A DNA stretch of 64,000 nt from Datnioides undecimradiatus (lineage: Eukaryota > Chordata > Actinopteri > Lobotiformes > Datnioididae), in NCBI GenBank assembly GCA_008933995.1, contig WARS01000033.1, positions 2,725,813 to 2,789,812 on the forward strand. Reading direction: 5' to 3'. The notes under the pieces are model-generated. The model did not search any database. It was given only the letters and a program-made list of their open reading frames with translations, and was not told the DNA's origin. The position numbers were made by a program, and so were the translations under genes. Of this stretch, positions 44,441-57,600 are shown in pieces; position 1 is the stretch's first letter, and the number at the start of each line of letters is the position of its first letter.

Positions 44441-45486
44441 AAAACCAGGACCTTCTTCAAACAACTTTATGTATTTTTTTAAAAAATATATCTATTTTCA
44501 CTTTTAAAAAAAAAAATTTGTTGTGTCTCTGTTAACTTTTATTATGTATACAGTTAAAGTCGGAGACAGTTGCAGAGACTGCCAGTCAACAACAAACACT
44601 TTTTCATCATTCATCATAACTTGTCATTCTGTTCATTCGTGAACATCAGGCACTAAAGTGCAATTTCTTGTGAAACATTTTCCTTAACAAATTTTAAAAA
44701 GAAGCCATAATCATCATCTAATTAATCAATTTATTATTGCACGAGAATATTAATAAATGCATTTGCAAATAATGAACGAATTATATAGAGGATGTGTCTG
44801 CAAGCAGGAACAGTATAAATACACAGCACAGTTTTTTAGAAAAAAAGATAGTTTGTTAGAAAGCAGGCTACAGACAGAAAACACAACAGTTCTGCCACTG
44901 ATTTCTGGGTGTCTTATATTAGCACAGTGCTGACACATGAAATGTCGCTACAGCTGTTAAAGCTGAATGACGGCAAATCCAGCAGTGATCAGCTACCACC
45001 AACACTAGAATCATACAGTGCACTAAAAGGATGTCTAATGACCCATAAAACACATTTCCATGTTTCTGCTCACCTTGCATAGTTTCCTCATTCACCGTGC
45101 ATCCTCGATAGAGGGACGAAGACACAAGAAGAGGACACAAGTGAGGGAAATGTGGATACAATTTAAGAGACTTAGGATGTACCCCATTATGCTTAGTCAG
45201 GATAGAAAAGTAAATGAAGCAAAGATGTTTATTATAGCAGATGATGAAATGACTGATAATATCACATGGGACTACAGAAAGATTTTTGTAATTGAGAAAT
45301 AACACAAGTGACAAAATTGAGCTGGAATGGTAGAGTGGAGTTAGACTATAAGGTCAGCAATGACCTGCTTGCAATGTGTTATTAACAACAGGCACTGCTT
45401 AACCAGCATAGTGAAGTGGTAATGACTAGATGTTTTTTTTTTCTCTTATGAAAAATCTATTTTTTTCTTGCCTATACATATTTATA

Positions 45487-46005
45487 CATATTTAAACTAG
45501 TGGCAGACCACTGTCTGATGACAACTTTGTGGAGTGGTGCAGCTGGAATCATCTTCTCCTGAATGTAACCAAGACCAAGGAACTGGTGGTTGACTTCAGG
45601 AGGACAGGGGCCAAAATTGAGCCCATTAAGATCAGATTGAGGAGGTTGAAGTGGTGGAGCACTACAAATACCTGGGTGTTCACTTGAACAGCAGGCTGGA
45701 CCGGAGTAACAACACTGATGCTGTGTACAAGAAGGGGATGAGCAGACTCTACTTCCTGAGGAAGCTCAGATCCTTTAATGTCTGCAGCAAGATGTTGGAG
45801 GTCTTCTACCAGTCTGTGGTAGTGAGTATCCTCTACTTTGCTGTGGTCTGCTGGGGGAGCAGCATCAGTGCCAGGGATGCCAGCAGGATCAACAAATTGA
45901 TTCGCAAGGCTGGGCAGGTTGTGGAACATGATCTGGAGGCATTTGAGTCAGTGAGGAAAAGGAGGTCACTGAACAAACTGCTCTCCATCTTGGGCTCAGG
46001 AGTGT
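45487..46005 (+). mobile_element. L2-type LINE ORF2 fragment
   Basis: Reads LLNVTKTKELVVDFRRTGAK, then after a one-base frame change YKYLGVHLNSRLDRSNNTDA, VYKKGMSRLYFLRKLRSFNV and VVSILYFAVVCWGSSISARD. This is the end of the RT and thumb of L2-type LINEs. At least one frameshift (about 45640). Confidence 0.8.
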
Positions 46006-46365
46006 CCCTTTTGGCACTGGTACCACACAGGTGGTCTTCCAGAACTGTGGTACCACCCTTAGCTCGATGCTCAGATCGAAGATGTGCTCCATAACTCCAC
46101 ACAGTTCATATGCGCAGGACTCAAGGAGCCTGGGGCTAATACCATCTGGTCCAGCTGCTTTTCTCCCCTTTATCTTCCTGAGTTCTTTTCTCACCTGGGC
46201 TGCTGTAAAGGACAGGGGTGGGCAGGGGGGCTCTGTGTTGGGGGATGAGTGAGTCCCTGCTGGTGTGAAGTGGTTGGATGGTGTGATGAGCCAAAGGTGT
46301 GAGGGGTGGTGGGAGTGGGAGGATGAGTGAATCTGTTGCTGTACTGGAAAAGGCAGACAACTTAA
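46006..46365 (-). mobile_element. L2-type LINE RT fragment in inverted orientation
   Basis: Minus strand reads FTAAQVRKELRKIKGRKAAG, PDGISPRLLESCAYELCGVM and LRVVPQFWKTTCVVPVPK, the N-terminal RT blocks of an L2-type LINE. It lies head-to-head against the downstream RT fragment at 45487-46005. Confidence 0.75.
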
Positions 46366-46685
46366 ATGATTAATGCCCCTTGACCATTTATATATTTCAG
46401 TCGCCAATACATCCATTATCACCCAATCACCAATTTCCCCCACTTTGACAAATATACAAGATCTCGACTGTGCCCAACCATCACTCTTTTTTCAGAGTGT
46501 ACTCTGGACAACCTAAATGATTAATGCCCCTGAACCATGTTTACCTCAGTGTTTAAATCAAGGCAATATGAGGACTTCACCACATACTACACACTGCCTA
46601 CCTGGGCATGTCATTCCAGTTTACAAAAGTATTATTGTTTTGTTTTGTCCCGGTTAGCCTTTCCTCCTTTTGCTGAATCATCACG

Positions 46686-46741
46686 TCCTAATATCCTAAT
46701 ATTAATAATAATCCTAATATTAATAATAATCCTAATATTAA
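46686..46741. repeat. 18 bp tandem repeat (ATCCTAATATTAATAATA)
   Basis: About three copies of an AT-rich unit. Confidence 0.8.
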
Positions 46742-46912
46742 CCAAATTAATGAACAAACTGCATAGTCACTGTAGTTTAACAAGGATGGGTGACAACAAA
46801 ACAAGCATCTATAAAGTTATGGGATGGACTGCAAATTACAACAAGCCGATTACACTTAAACCAAAATAACACATGTGATACAAATAATAATTAGGAGTAA
46901 CCTGACTTGGAA

Positions 46913-48020
46913 TCATATGGCATAAGTCATCTGTTCCTGAACATGTAAATGTTTAACAATATTAACAAAGAGGTCTATGGTGGGGCAGTCCTTCTGGAGC
47001 CAAAGTTTTGCCATGACCTTCTTGTTTGCTGCCAGCAAGACCTTTAGAATATATGTATCATTTTTACTCAGGCCATCAGATATATTTTTAAGGGAGAAGG
47101 CTTTCAATTGTGTTTTGATATCAAAACCCAGAGATTTCAAGTGATTTTTGCCACTTCCTTTCCCAATTTCTGGATAGAGGGACAAGACCAAAGGATACAA
47201 GCATGATCAGCTATATCCTCTCCAAATTTTATCCAGAAGTTCAGTATCAGTCTGTTAAGATTTCTGTTTGGGGGTGATGAAAAAACAAATTAAGTTTTTC
47301 CAACAGAAGTCTCTCCATGTCCAGGAGTTGCTGGATGTTGACTGCATTTCCTAAGCATGCAGCCACATATCCTGAGTTTTGACAATGTCTAATTCTTTTT
47401 TCTATATCGCTGTCTCATATAGTCTGTAGAGTCCTGATTCGGTAAAGTGATGCCACACTATAATTTGCCTATAAGTCCTTTATTACTTCCTGAGTTATAC
47501 GCATCAATAAATTGCTTTAAAACATAGTTAAAACAGGACTCCAGTAAAGGGAATAAATGAAAAATGTGTTCAAGCTCAAACTAGCTTTAATTATTTCCTC
47601 TACTGTTCTTGGTGGGACTAGTTTAACATTAACTCCTTTAACTCCTTTATCAAGTGCAGGAGTTTGGAAAATGAACAACTGTGTGCTTATTAAATAGATC
47701 TGATGGAGAACATAAACACTTTTTGGTAATTTTGCTTGCTGTTTTCTGAGCTTGCAAGAAATTTTGCCTCTTTGGGACCTGCCTCATAATATCTTTGTTT
47801 CATATATCTTGTGTTTTTTCCCCACGTCCTCACTTAGTATTTTATCAAATTGTTGATTGGCATTTCTGCTCTGGTATAGAATAAGAGGCTCTTTATTAAC
47901 AATATGCATTTATCTCTCTCTCAGCTTCTCCTATATTGTCCTGCATTTTGGGATTTTTTGTCTTTTTCTGCACAACCGTCCTGGCTTCCCCTGAGAACTG
48001 CTTTGGCTGCATCCCATACA
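46913..48020 (-). mobile_element. L1-clade LINE ORF2 remnants
   Basis: Near 48010 the minus strand reads WDAAKAVLRGSQD, like the L1 post-endonuclease 'W-x-x-K-x-x-x-RG' block. At 46913-47200 an open stretch reads VLLAANKKVMAKLWLQKDCP followed by VNIVKHLHVQEQMTYAI, like the L1 C-terminal 'KKAITR-WLQ' and 'ME--T' blocks. The middle is missing or unreadable. Confidence 0.5.
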
Positions 48021-48190
48021 ACAGTTTACTTCTAGAAGAGTACCAATTCAGTACCAATGTTCGTTTACCATCTTAGTGTAATGTTGGGTACACCCCTGAG
48101 CGATTCATCTGACTTATTCAGCTGTATTTCAACCTATGTACATTGTCTGCTAATGAGAGGTAGACTTGGAAGTAAAACTGTTGATGCCCA

Positions 48191-48845
48191 TTAAATTTCA
48201 AGTATGTGCAGCACACGGTACCCATTTGACCAAAGAGTTAATTTCTCTGAGTTGAGCTTGTCACTGTAACTGCCAGACATGTTCCCAGCATTGTCATAGC
48301 ACTGACCGCCGTAATTATTAATATCAAGCCGCATGTCTTGCAACACACCAACAACAGTCTGCAAAAGTGACTCTCCTGAATGACTCTGAATTGGCAGAAA
48401 TTTCACAAAACACTCTGCAATGCGTCCATTCGTCAACACATATTGTATGATGAATGTAAGCTGGTCTGTGTGTGTAACATCAGGAGTGGAATCAACACTG
48501 ATTGAAAAATACTTGGCTGTTTTGATCTGATTGATTATTTCTGCAAGGACCTGCTCCCCCATCACCTCAATCAACTCTAGACATGTCCGTGATGAGAGGT
48601 ATGAAGGTGTTGTCTTGCCAACACTGCCATATTTCTCAATATGTGCTTTCAAGAATGGATCAGATTCGCGGATAACTTCCAGCATAAAGTTACCATTACC
48701 ACTCTCCTTAAAACCTCCCTCCAGTGTGCACATTTACTATCAAACTGTTTTCTCAGTTCACAGTCAATGCATCCATGTCCAGCATCAGCACACCGCCTGA
48801 GATAAGTCATTATCGTGTCTCTGTGGCACTCTGATCCTTCACAAA
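48191..48845 (-). pseudogene. Second hAT (ZMYM1/DUF4371-like) transposase fragment
   Basis: A 180-codon open stretch reads NGNFMLEVIRESDPFLKAHI, TAKYFSISVDSTPDVTHTDQ and GGQCYDNAGNMSG, the classical hAT DUF4371 order with the conserved SVDSTPD aspartate and the C-x-D-N-A-x-N-M-S-G block. After MSG it degenerates and stops; the upstream zinc-finger part is only partly readable (48734-48845). Confidence 0.75.
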
Positions 48846-48846
48846 T

Positions 48847-48935
48847 GTAATAATAATAATAATAATAATAATAACTTTTATTTATAGGCACTTTTCAGAA
48901 CACCCAAGGTCACCTTACAGGGTAAAGAATAACAG
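48847..48935. repeat. (TAA)n microsatellite plus dispersed repeat tail
   Basis: Nine TAA units, then ACTTTTATTTATAGGCACTT and CACCCAAGGTCACCTTACAG, a common teleost repeat terminus. Confidence 0.65.
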
Positions 48936-49369
48936 CAACAAAGAGAGATAATGTTTATATTTATGGCCAATCAGGGGCCCTGGCAGGCTGGCACATATAT
49001 GGGGCCCCTAAGCTGCAGCCATGTCTAGCCTGTGTATTGAGCCACATCAGCAAATGTGGCAAAAACTGAAGAGGAAATGTTGAATTGTGAATCTTGAAGA
49101 ATCTTGCCCAGTCGGGTAGCCTTATGTATTATTATTATTCATGTTTAGCAACATGATGTCAGTCCATTGGTGATGATGATGGCTGAAGGTAATGTATAAA
49201 GAATTTTGATCAAGTTAATGACTCCCCAAAGATCCCATTTTGTACATGCCAAAGACCAATCCCCCATGCACACTCTCAGCAACCTTTGTATTGTCTTTCT
49301 AACCTAATCTTAGGAACATCTTACTACCTTATCTCAAAGAGCTCATTATACCCTTTTACACCTAGATCA

Positions 49370-49520
49370 TTGGCAGAATGCAGAGATACTTGTTCCCAGA
49401 GGCTCCAAAAGAGGAACAGGAGCCAGAGCCTTCAGCTACCAAGGTCATCTCCTGTGGCACCAGCTCCCATTTTGGTTTTCAGGAGTCCACGTTTAAAACC
49501 TTACTTTTGATAAACCTTTA
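49370..49520 (+). mobile_element. LINE ORF2 C-terminal fragment
   Basis: Reads RYLFPEAPKEEQEPEPSATK or, in a shifted frame, ASKRGTGARAFSYQGHLLWH, like the 'GRAFSYAAPLLWNSLP' tail of teleost LINEs. Similar to 28485-28800. Confidence 0.5.
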
Positions 49521-49829
49521 AGTGAGAACTGATTTTGTTGAGCCCTGGGCCAGCCTTTAGTTATACACTGAGATCCTCCTCTTCCTCCTGCTTCTCTCCA
49601 TCTTTACACATTCTTATCCCATTAATGTATGTTATTAATTGGACATGTTCTTTCTCCCAAAAGTTTCTAATGTCTGTTGGTGGAGCTGTAATCTATGTTC
49701 TCATACTACGAACTGCCTCTACAACTTTTCTCCTTCTCCTTCTTCTTCATATTATTATTATTATTATATTAACTTTACTAACAATATAACTTAATGAAAG
49801 GCAGCCATTAGTAATAACGTAACTAATAT

Positions 49830-50440
49830 CTAATAATAATGTCAAACAAAACTAAACTAAAGCAGATGGTGGTGGTCTATATTTAAATTATCTGAATAAT
49901 CATTGTCCCCTTTTCTGGTGCAAGAAGTCACATAATTTGTACACTGTAGATTCTTTCTTATACACCTGAGTAAAGGGTCATTTTTTGTTTTTTGTCAACT
50001 TTCCAGGCAAATTCTTTTGGAAATTTTGGAAAGTGCCTCCCTAAATAGTGTACGAATTAGATGTCCTGTTAGAAAGTATAATTCTGTCCCTACAGCTTCC
50101 TGACATAGGACAACACAACCAGTTCTCTGTGGACATCCAGGTCTGTCAGTACCTGCCCTTCTCTACCACCACACTGTGGTCACTTAGTCTGTGCATTGTC
50201 AGTGGGGTTTTATCAGTTACTGTAGTTAGGTAGCCTGCAACAGTTGACTGTCTCTATAGGAACAAATATGGTTATATTTTGTGTAATACTGTAAAATCAT
50301 TCCAATGAGTAGTGTAATGGGAAGTATTTTTCTGCCTTTAAGAGACATTCAACAATTGAGCCAATGTATCGTAATACTGCTGTTGTATGTAACGTCAGAC
50401 TAAAAGGTCTGTGAAAAGTCACTTCTTAGTTTCTGTTTAT
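49830..50440. other. Intergenic, no feature seen
   Basis: AT-rich; only short open frames. Confidence 0.4.
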
Positions 50441-50444
50441 GAAT

Positions 50445-50570
50445 ATTGGTTTAAAATAATTACACATGCAGGAGGTGCTACCGCTCAATTTCTGACCATG
50501 TGCCCTATACTATCAGAATAAATTAAAACTATGAAATCCATGTGCTTATTTTTATTTTTCACCCCTTCTT
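50445..50570 (+). repeat. Duplicated segment, copy 1 (partner at 53665-53790)
   Basis: Shares GCAGGAGGTG-TACC, CAATTTCTGACCATGTGCCC, TATACTATCAGA and AAAACTATGAAATCCATGTG with 53665-53790, with scattered substitutions. Confidence 0.75.
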
Positions 50571-50579
50571 AATCTGCCT

Positions 50580-52860
50580 TTGGGAAAGTGTGAAAAGCAA
50601 TGAAATTCAACTTTCTGGTTGGCCGAATGTATGTCTTTTAATAAATAATATAGCTAATGTCATGCATTTTCACTCTGTGCTCTCATTGGAAACCTGTACT
50701 CTTGTTGATGTCATACAAGCTGTGTACCTGTCTGTGTGCTGTCATATCTGGCAAAAACCCAAAGAAATTGCAACTTGTTCTATCTGACTGAATTACATAC
50801 AGCCATCACTTTAACATTCATATTAAGGCAGCAATATTACATATTCCATGCCAGAAAATGACTTCAGACATTGTCCACTTCATTATTATTGTCTAACACT
50901 AACAACAATCTTTACTGCCATAGGAATTGTGTGGAGAAAACAACAAGCAGCAAAAGAACAATCACAGTTCTTATAATCTTACTTTGTAATCTATGTAGAT
51001 ACCATTGGGCTAATGTGCAGCTGAAAGTTCAATTCATTAAAGCAGAAATAAAAATTAATCATTATAGGCTAACCTTATATGACACATTTTAATGTGCTGC
51101 TTCATCTTAAGCTGCAGTGATTTAAGAAAACAAGTTTGTTCTTATTATATACTATTTAGTTTTGCAGTGGCAGTAATGATGATAATATTATCCAGATGGT
51201 GCAATAGTCTTCTTTCCCATGTTTCTCTTTTGACAAATTAAAAGTGATATATTTGTTAATACTGGAGAAAAAGATCCTCACACACTTCCTCTACAAACTG
51301 CCTATGGGACATGACAAGCCTTGGACCCATCACTGGCTATAGCTACATCTTTGTGGAGTGATGCAAGTGATGACATATTCCTTCATTCCTCATCATGAGT
51401 ATGTAGCTAATCGGTGTAACATACAGAGATGGGCATGTCTTGGCACTTGGCTGAGGGGCTGAGCTGCCTCATTGAATCTTTCAGAAGTGGCCTGTTATCA
51501 GACTACTGTCAGGCTGCTCAGTGTTCTCCTCTGACTGGGGTCTCCATTCACTTGCATTCAGAAGCAGTGCTTACTTATCTTTGCCTTGATGATGGAAGCA
51601 AATTATTCCATTCTTTACTGGATGAGCATGTCAGTTCCATTCAGATCCTACACATGTCTGTCTAGCATAGGACTGTAAAAGATGTCACTTGTGTGTCCAC
51701 ATCCCAAAAATATCACTTTAATGATCTGCTAATATCTCTACGTGGACTTAATGAGTGTCTACACTACTGATTTTAATCCAACGGTATGTGATCACATCTA
51801 TCCTTTCATATCAGTCACATGCTATCAACCTTAACCCTGTATTCATGTCTTATGTCAAGTTTAGCCTGTACATCCTTCTTACATTGTTACAAATGTAAAG
51901 AAGGAGCTGCCTGTCCTTTGTCACATCATTAATAAAGTGAAATGTAAAATGAAATGTTGTTGTTTTATATATTTGTAAATTTAATATATACCAAAAGATG
52001 AAACTTGAGTAAACACAGAAAATGCCTCTCAGAACTCTGCACTACTGAACCTGCAAGATCTTTTCAATTGAAGGCAATTATTTCTGCTTGATTTCTCCTT
52101 TACTGCATATTTGGAAAATCCTTAATTGCTGTTGTATGTAACTTAGTTCTCTGTCATTAAATAGCTTATATATTGTTATGATTAGTGTGGGGCTTATCAG
52201 TACAGCTCCCAATTCTAAGGCTACATTGCTGTATTTGGACATATCTGAAAAGATCTATGTCATATCCAGCAGATGGTCACTTCAGTTTGTCAGTGAATAT
52301 TTTGTGAACTACAATGACAGTGTTTTAGTGGTAGTAGCATACTCCAGCAGAAGTGCTTGTGCTCTCAAACCCCCTCTACCCAAACATCTCTGACACTGGC
52401 TAGTAATAATTTAAAATGCTGCTAAAATAAAAGCTATTTTGATGCATTAGTATTACATCAAATGACAATTCTTATGACATTTCTGTAATACTGTGGATAT
52501 ATATGAAATGAATTATGGGACTGTCTGTCTATAGAAGTTATCCTGCATATCCGTGTATTATCTTTTTGTTTTGAGATCAGAATGGAGAACACCCAGTGAT
52601 AAACCCTTATTTGGGGTTTAATAATTGTCCAGGCAGAGTTTACCACCAGAGGGCAGTAGTACACCACTGAGTGCTGCCTTGAGTATCTCAATCCAGAATA
52701 AACACACACAAAAATGATATCATTTAAGATGATTGAAGAGAAAAGTGATACTCCTGATTCTGAACAAGTCTTAATGGTAACATTTAGAGAATTTATTACG
52801 CCTTTTAACATATTCATGCAATTTCCAAAACTAACTTTGTGTAACACTTAAAATGCTCAT
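50580..52860. other. Intergenic, no feature seen
   Basis: No recognised gene or repeat. Short open frames (longest 129 codons on the minus strand at 52458-52847) lack recognisable content. Confidence 0.4.
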
Positions 52861-52949
52861 CTTTTGAAACCCCCAAAACATCACTCCTCTGCAAGTTAGG
52901 GATTCTTCTGTGCCCACCTTGTCCTACCAATTATTTCTTACCCATGACC

Positions 52950-53254
52950 AATGTCATCTCCCCCGATATGGCGGGACAGGGCCAGCCATGATAGATGTGA
53001 CATTAACAGGAAATGAAGCCAGGGAGATGCAACGCCCCAGTCCAATAGTGGCATTTGTCACTGCCCTGGTCATGTAGAGTGGGCCAGCCTTGCCCACTGA
53101 CTAAGATTAATGATGACGGTGGCCCTGTCTTAGTCTCCCTGTGTGGCGCAGTCTCCAAACATTGACCCATCTTATATTTACCACATAGAGATTGGAGAAA
53201 GAACACACACCCTGACATGTAAATATTTGGTTGAATGTGATATAATGAATGAAT

Positions 53255-53297
<43 letters not shown>

Positions 53298-53510
53298 ATC
53301 CAGGTTGGTAATGGAGAATGGAGAAGCGGAATAACCTCAAGCCCCATGCACCACTGCACAGAAAATGGCTTTTCCTTGACAGATGAGGTAGCCCGGGCAG
53401 GCTCAGATGGATGGGGGATTGAGCTGGTTGTATAAGACTGCAGGGATGTAGCATATTCAGCTGGTCATCCATCATTCTCTGACACATCCGCTTATATTCG
53501 CACCACACAT
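52950..53510. promoter_or_regulatory. Candidate conserved non-coding block
   Basis: Complex, comparatively GC-balanced sequence on both sides of the (TG)n run at 53257-53295, free of recognisable repeats and coding potential, unlike the AT-rich flanks. Regulatory function is inference from composition only. Confidence 0.3.
53257..53295. repeat. (TG)n microsatellite
   Basis: About 19 TG units. Confidence 0.9.
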
Positions 53511-53664
53511 ACATACAGATGTAATCTCTGTTTGATCAGCTATCTTACAAATTTTATTCCACATTGTAGCCTCATCTGTTCCTGCATCTGTCTGTGCCAT
53601 GTGAATAAATGCAACAAAAACCAAATTAAAGCTAGGTGCTAGTGTTGACTTTAGGCAACATCAT

Positions 53665-53790
53665 TATTGGTTAAAATAATCAGCAGGAGGTGGTACCACT
53701 CCATTTCTGACCACGTGCTCTATACTATCAGACTACATCAAAACTATGAAATCCATGTGCTTATTTTGTGTTCACCTTTTCTGTTTTAAA
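53665..53790 (+). repeat. Duplicated segment, copy 2 (partner at 50445-50570)
   Basis: Partner of the segment 3.2 kb to the left. The homology stops shortly before the MITE at 53810. Confidence 0.75.
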
Positions 53791-53809
53791 TCTGCTGTTG
53801 GCATATGTA

Positions 53810-54003
53810 CACTGTTGCCCATAAAGATTTTGTTTTCAGACACATTCCTCTTTTTATACACATCAGTAATCACTTTTAACCAGGTGCAATGATAAATTTT
53901 GAGAAAATATACACTTTATCTATCAAGAAAAAAAATCACATTGTCACAGTCATTTCATGAGAAGAGTAAAAAATATTTTATTCCAACTTTATGGGCAACA
54001 GTG
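53810..54003. mobile_element. Tc1/mariner-type MITE with TA target duplication
   Basis: Ends CACTGTTGCCCATAAAG and its exact reverse complement, flanked by TA at 53808-53809 and 54004-54005; 194 bp, non-coding. Confidence 0.85.
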
Positions 54004-54009
54004 TATTTA

Positions 54010-55980
54010 TTACTTTCTCAGATTCACATGTTTCATAAAATACAGATTACAATGAAAGAATACTTTTATCATCAAGGTGTGTTTACCTTGTAAGACCTAG
54101 CCAGAATTCTAGTATGCCAAACACTGGCTGCTAATGAAGCTGCCCATAATCTGAATTTTTTTTCAAACTAACTGGTTTCAGTGGAATCCAAAAACTGAAG
54201 TGGCAGCTTGTTGAATCAAAATATTACTGAGACAGGGTCTTAGTTAAAGAACTGCATCAAGGCTGGACTGGATTTTCTTGCTTTGAGTGGTTTCAATTGG
54301 TTATTGTTCAGTTTTGTAATACTGAAAACTAGATAACTTCCAAGTACTTAATAAGTATTTCCAATATTTTCTTCTTTGATGTTATAGAGCTAAGAATGAT
54401 TAAGTAGAAGCATATGAAAACACTAAAATGTTTCTTTATTTATCTTAACTAGATAACTATTTCAATACTTACAACACATTTTGTTCGTTTGATTAGATTA
54501 AGTAGATTCTACATTTAAAATTTAATTTACAAAACTACCAAACAGTATTTCAGTTTATTTACAAATTATTCAAACATTAGTGCATTAATGGAAACAATCC
54601 AGTATAGGAGACCATTCTCTGATGGTATCACACCAGCTGCAACACCCTTCCACATTTTGTCATCCTGACCCATGAGGAGCTTACTCAGTGGTCATTATTA
54701 CATTACATTTCTACTTTATTACACGAACTTAATACTCATGGGTCATATCATACCCATCTTGAAACTTTTAATGCCTTAATTTTGATCCCAACAACACACC
54801 TGTCAAGTTTGTGACTTTGCCCAACTTGGACCATTTTCCATATATGAGTTTTTTTACTTTTAGTACTTTCTGTACATTTTACTGATGATATTTATGTAGC
54901 TGACAAGTCTTGTATTACATGATTTGTAATGTGAAATAAGGCACTATGGCATTAATTTGTTCTGGGGTATCAAAAATAAAATTAAATTCAAAATTAAAAA
55001 CTGATAAAAACAAGATGAAGAGTATACTGGATAATGGGCAAAAGGAAAACACATTTAGAGAGGCTATATTCTTATTTAATAAACGTGTGCTAGAGCCAGA
55101 TGTTTGGCATTGTGTCAGGTATGAAGCTTGGAAACTACGCAAGCACACAGGATCTTTGCCTTGAGTGTGTCTTTACTTTAGACTATTTTTTTTTACTTAT
55201 TTACAGAATGATGTCACCCATTTTTCATACTGTACAAGACGTTTTGGTAGTTATAAGTGGTACCCCTGGGAAATTACAGCAAAGAGTTTTGTCTTTGTTT
55301 GGTTTCAGTTAAAAGGTTGCTTACCCAAATTAAACAAACAAACAAAAAACCCCAACAAAAAACAAACAAAAAAAAAAACTGTATGCACACTATCAATGCT
55401 TGCTGCTTAGGCAATTTGTAACAATTTGACTGCAAGTCTTTGAAGTACCATCACAGTAATTTTGCACATTTTGCTCTTAAAGAGTCAGTTCTCCTAAAAA
55501 CACAAAATGATTATTTTCTTAAAACACATGGGTGAAAAACTCATTATCATCAATGCATATTTGTAAATTTCTCATGTATGTCCTACCCATCCCAGACACT
55601 GTGGAGACCCACACACCTCTCCTGCTGTTAAGAGAAGTCAGTCTCCTTGCTGCTTTCACTCACACCCAGAACTTATAGCTTTGATTAATAAAGATACAGA
55701 GTCTAGTTCTTCTGTGATGTTTTATTTACACATACACTTGTTATTCCGCCTCTTTATAGTACTTCATTTAGGAAAAAACTTCTTAGAAATGCTTAATCCC
55801 TAAACTCAGGAAGTTGGGTGAGTCATCCATTTGTTGCATGGTAGGTGGTCCAATGCCTGGGTCTTGCCACTAAGTTGCTTCTGATGGGCAAGACAGCACC
55901 TTACATGACTCATTCAACATCAATGTGTAGGGCGTGTGATTAATCAATGAATAAGAGGACAGTTGTAAATTGCTTTGTAC
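54010..55980. other. Intergenic, no feature seen
   Basis: AT-rich; A-rich run near 55330-55378. No gene or recognised repeat. Confidence 0.4.
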
Positions 55981-55999
55981 TATAGAGTACAGAGAGTGA

Positions 56000-56560
56000 G
56001 TAAGAGTGGTAAATGAATGGATACCATTGCATTTTAAGCCACTGCACCATGCAACCTGCTCCTGGCCCACACAGAGAGCTGGGCGAACTCGATCAGGGCA
56101 TAAAAGTGGGGACAAGGGGATATGCTTAGTATCGGTTACAATGTCAATCGATCTTTTGCACCCTCAGCAACAATCCCCTGTGTGGTTGATTTGGCATCAC
56201 CATGTGCCCTGCAGGACACGGGAGGAGAGGGAATGATGGGGAGATGGTAAACAGTGACGCCTGACAAGAGAGCCTAAGGGAACAGGACTAATGTGGCTGG
56301 GTTGGTGAAGCAGAGAGCTTCCTCTCTGTCCCTAAGGGGTATGAATGTTGATTAAACATGTGCTCAGCCTTGGATATTGAGTAATTGGACATGGAGCAAA
56401 TGTCAAGTGTTTGTTAATTTCAGTGCTGTGCATGGGTTTATAGTCCGTGATCAGTGGAGGGAGCTGGGTTGAGTGCTGATGAGGCGTAACTAGTAAGCTG
56501 AGGGCTGAGGGGCCTGACTCACACACCCTTACGTTTAAAAGTTAATCTTGTGTGTCTTTG
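56000..56560. promoter_or_regulatory. Candidate conserved non-coding block
   Basis: Non-repetitive, higher-complexity segment without coding potential. It includes CAATGTCAATCGATC (about 56139) and GATTAAACATGTG. Inferred from composition only. Confidence 0.3.
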
Positions 56561-56579
56561 GTTGTTAAAAATAAAGTAA

Positions 56580-57600
56580 AGTCTTTGGTGTCTTCATGCC
56601 TAAGTGTTACAGATTGCTCAAAAAGGCTAAACAGAAAATTAGAGGGTTAATCTTAACCCTTGATGCATTGTGGTTACTACAGTGGACAGCTATTCAAAAG
56701 CTATTTTCTTGTATATGTATGGGCTGAACAGTGTTACAGTATGTCAAAATATGTTCACATTATTGTAACAGCATATTTCTTTAGTTAAAATACTCAAAAG
56801 GCATGCTGACCACCTGAGTGGACATGTGGAAAATTTTCTTGAATTTTTTTTTTCCATGGCCTAAGAAAAATAAAAACAATTAGGAAAAAATATTAAAAAA
56901 AAAATCCTGGCTGAAGTTTTCATAAGTCATGGATCAAAGGGTTAAAGTCCAACTATTATATAGCTGTAATAAAATATTGTTTAGTGTTTAGATATTTTAA
57001 CCTTAATTTCAACAAAAAGCCACCTCTTTAGTGGTTACCCGTCAAACCAAAAGCCACCACAAATTTTATTGTCTTATGTCCAAATCTACCTTGTAGATGT
57101 AGTCATACATTACTAGAACTAAACAATAAATCAGTGGATTATCAAAGCCAAATAAATGATTAATTTTAATAACTTTGGTGATCTTCTCATCTAGCACCTC
57201 CTTGGGTCACTTGTTTCACTTATTTTGTATAATGTTGATTGTATATAAGTATTTATAGGGAGAATCATGAAACTAAGTTGTTAAATCCAGTTTACATTAC
57301 CTGGTGAACAGAAAAGTATGTTAGCTGAGCTGTGGAAACCCAACAAAACACAAGTTTGCTTACTTTTTTCAAGGCTTTGAAACCACATTCCATAGTTACA
57401 AAAAAATATTAGAATTGTTTTGAAAACAAGTAATTTGATGTTGAGAACTTTGTGTCAAGCAAAAATAAACAAACTTATTGTGAACATTTTACCACAGACT
57501 TTATTCACTGTACTGTATACAGTTGAGAACTATATTAATCCACTAACCTGAAATGGGTTATTTTATTTCTGTCAGACACTTCTTTAACATCATGTTTTTA
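56580..57600. other. Intergenic, no feature seen
   Basis: Strongly AT-rich with homopolymer runs; nothing recognised. Confidence 0.4.

Noticed and set aside
45487..46365. L2 fragments as a classic twin-priming insertion
   Set aside because: The inverted 5' part lies on the wrong side of the 3' part for that mechanism.
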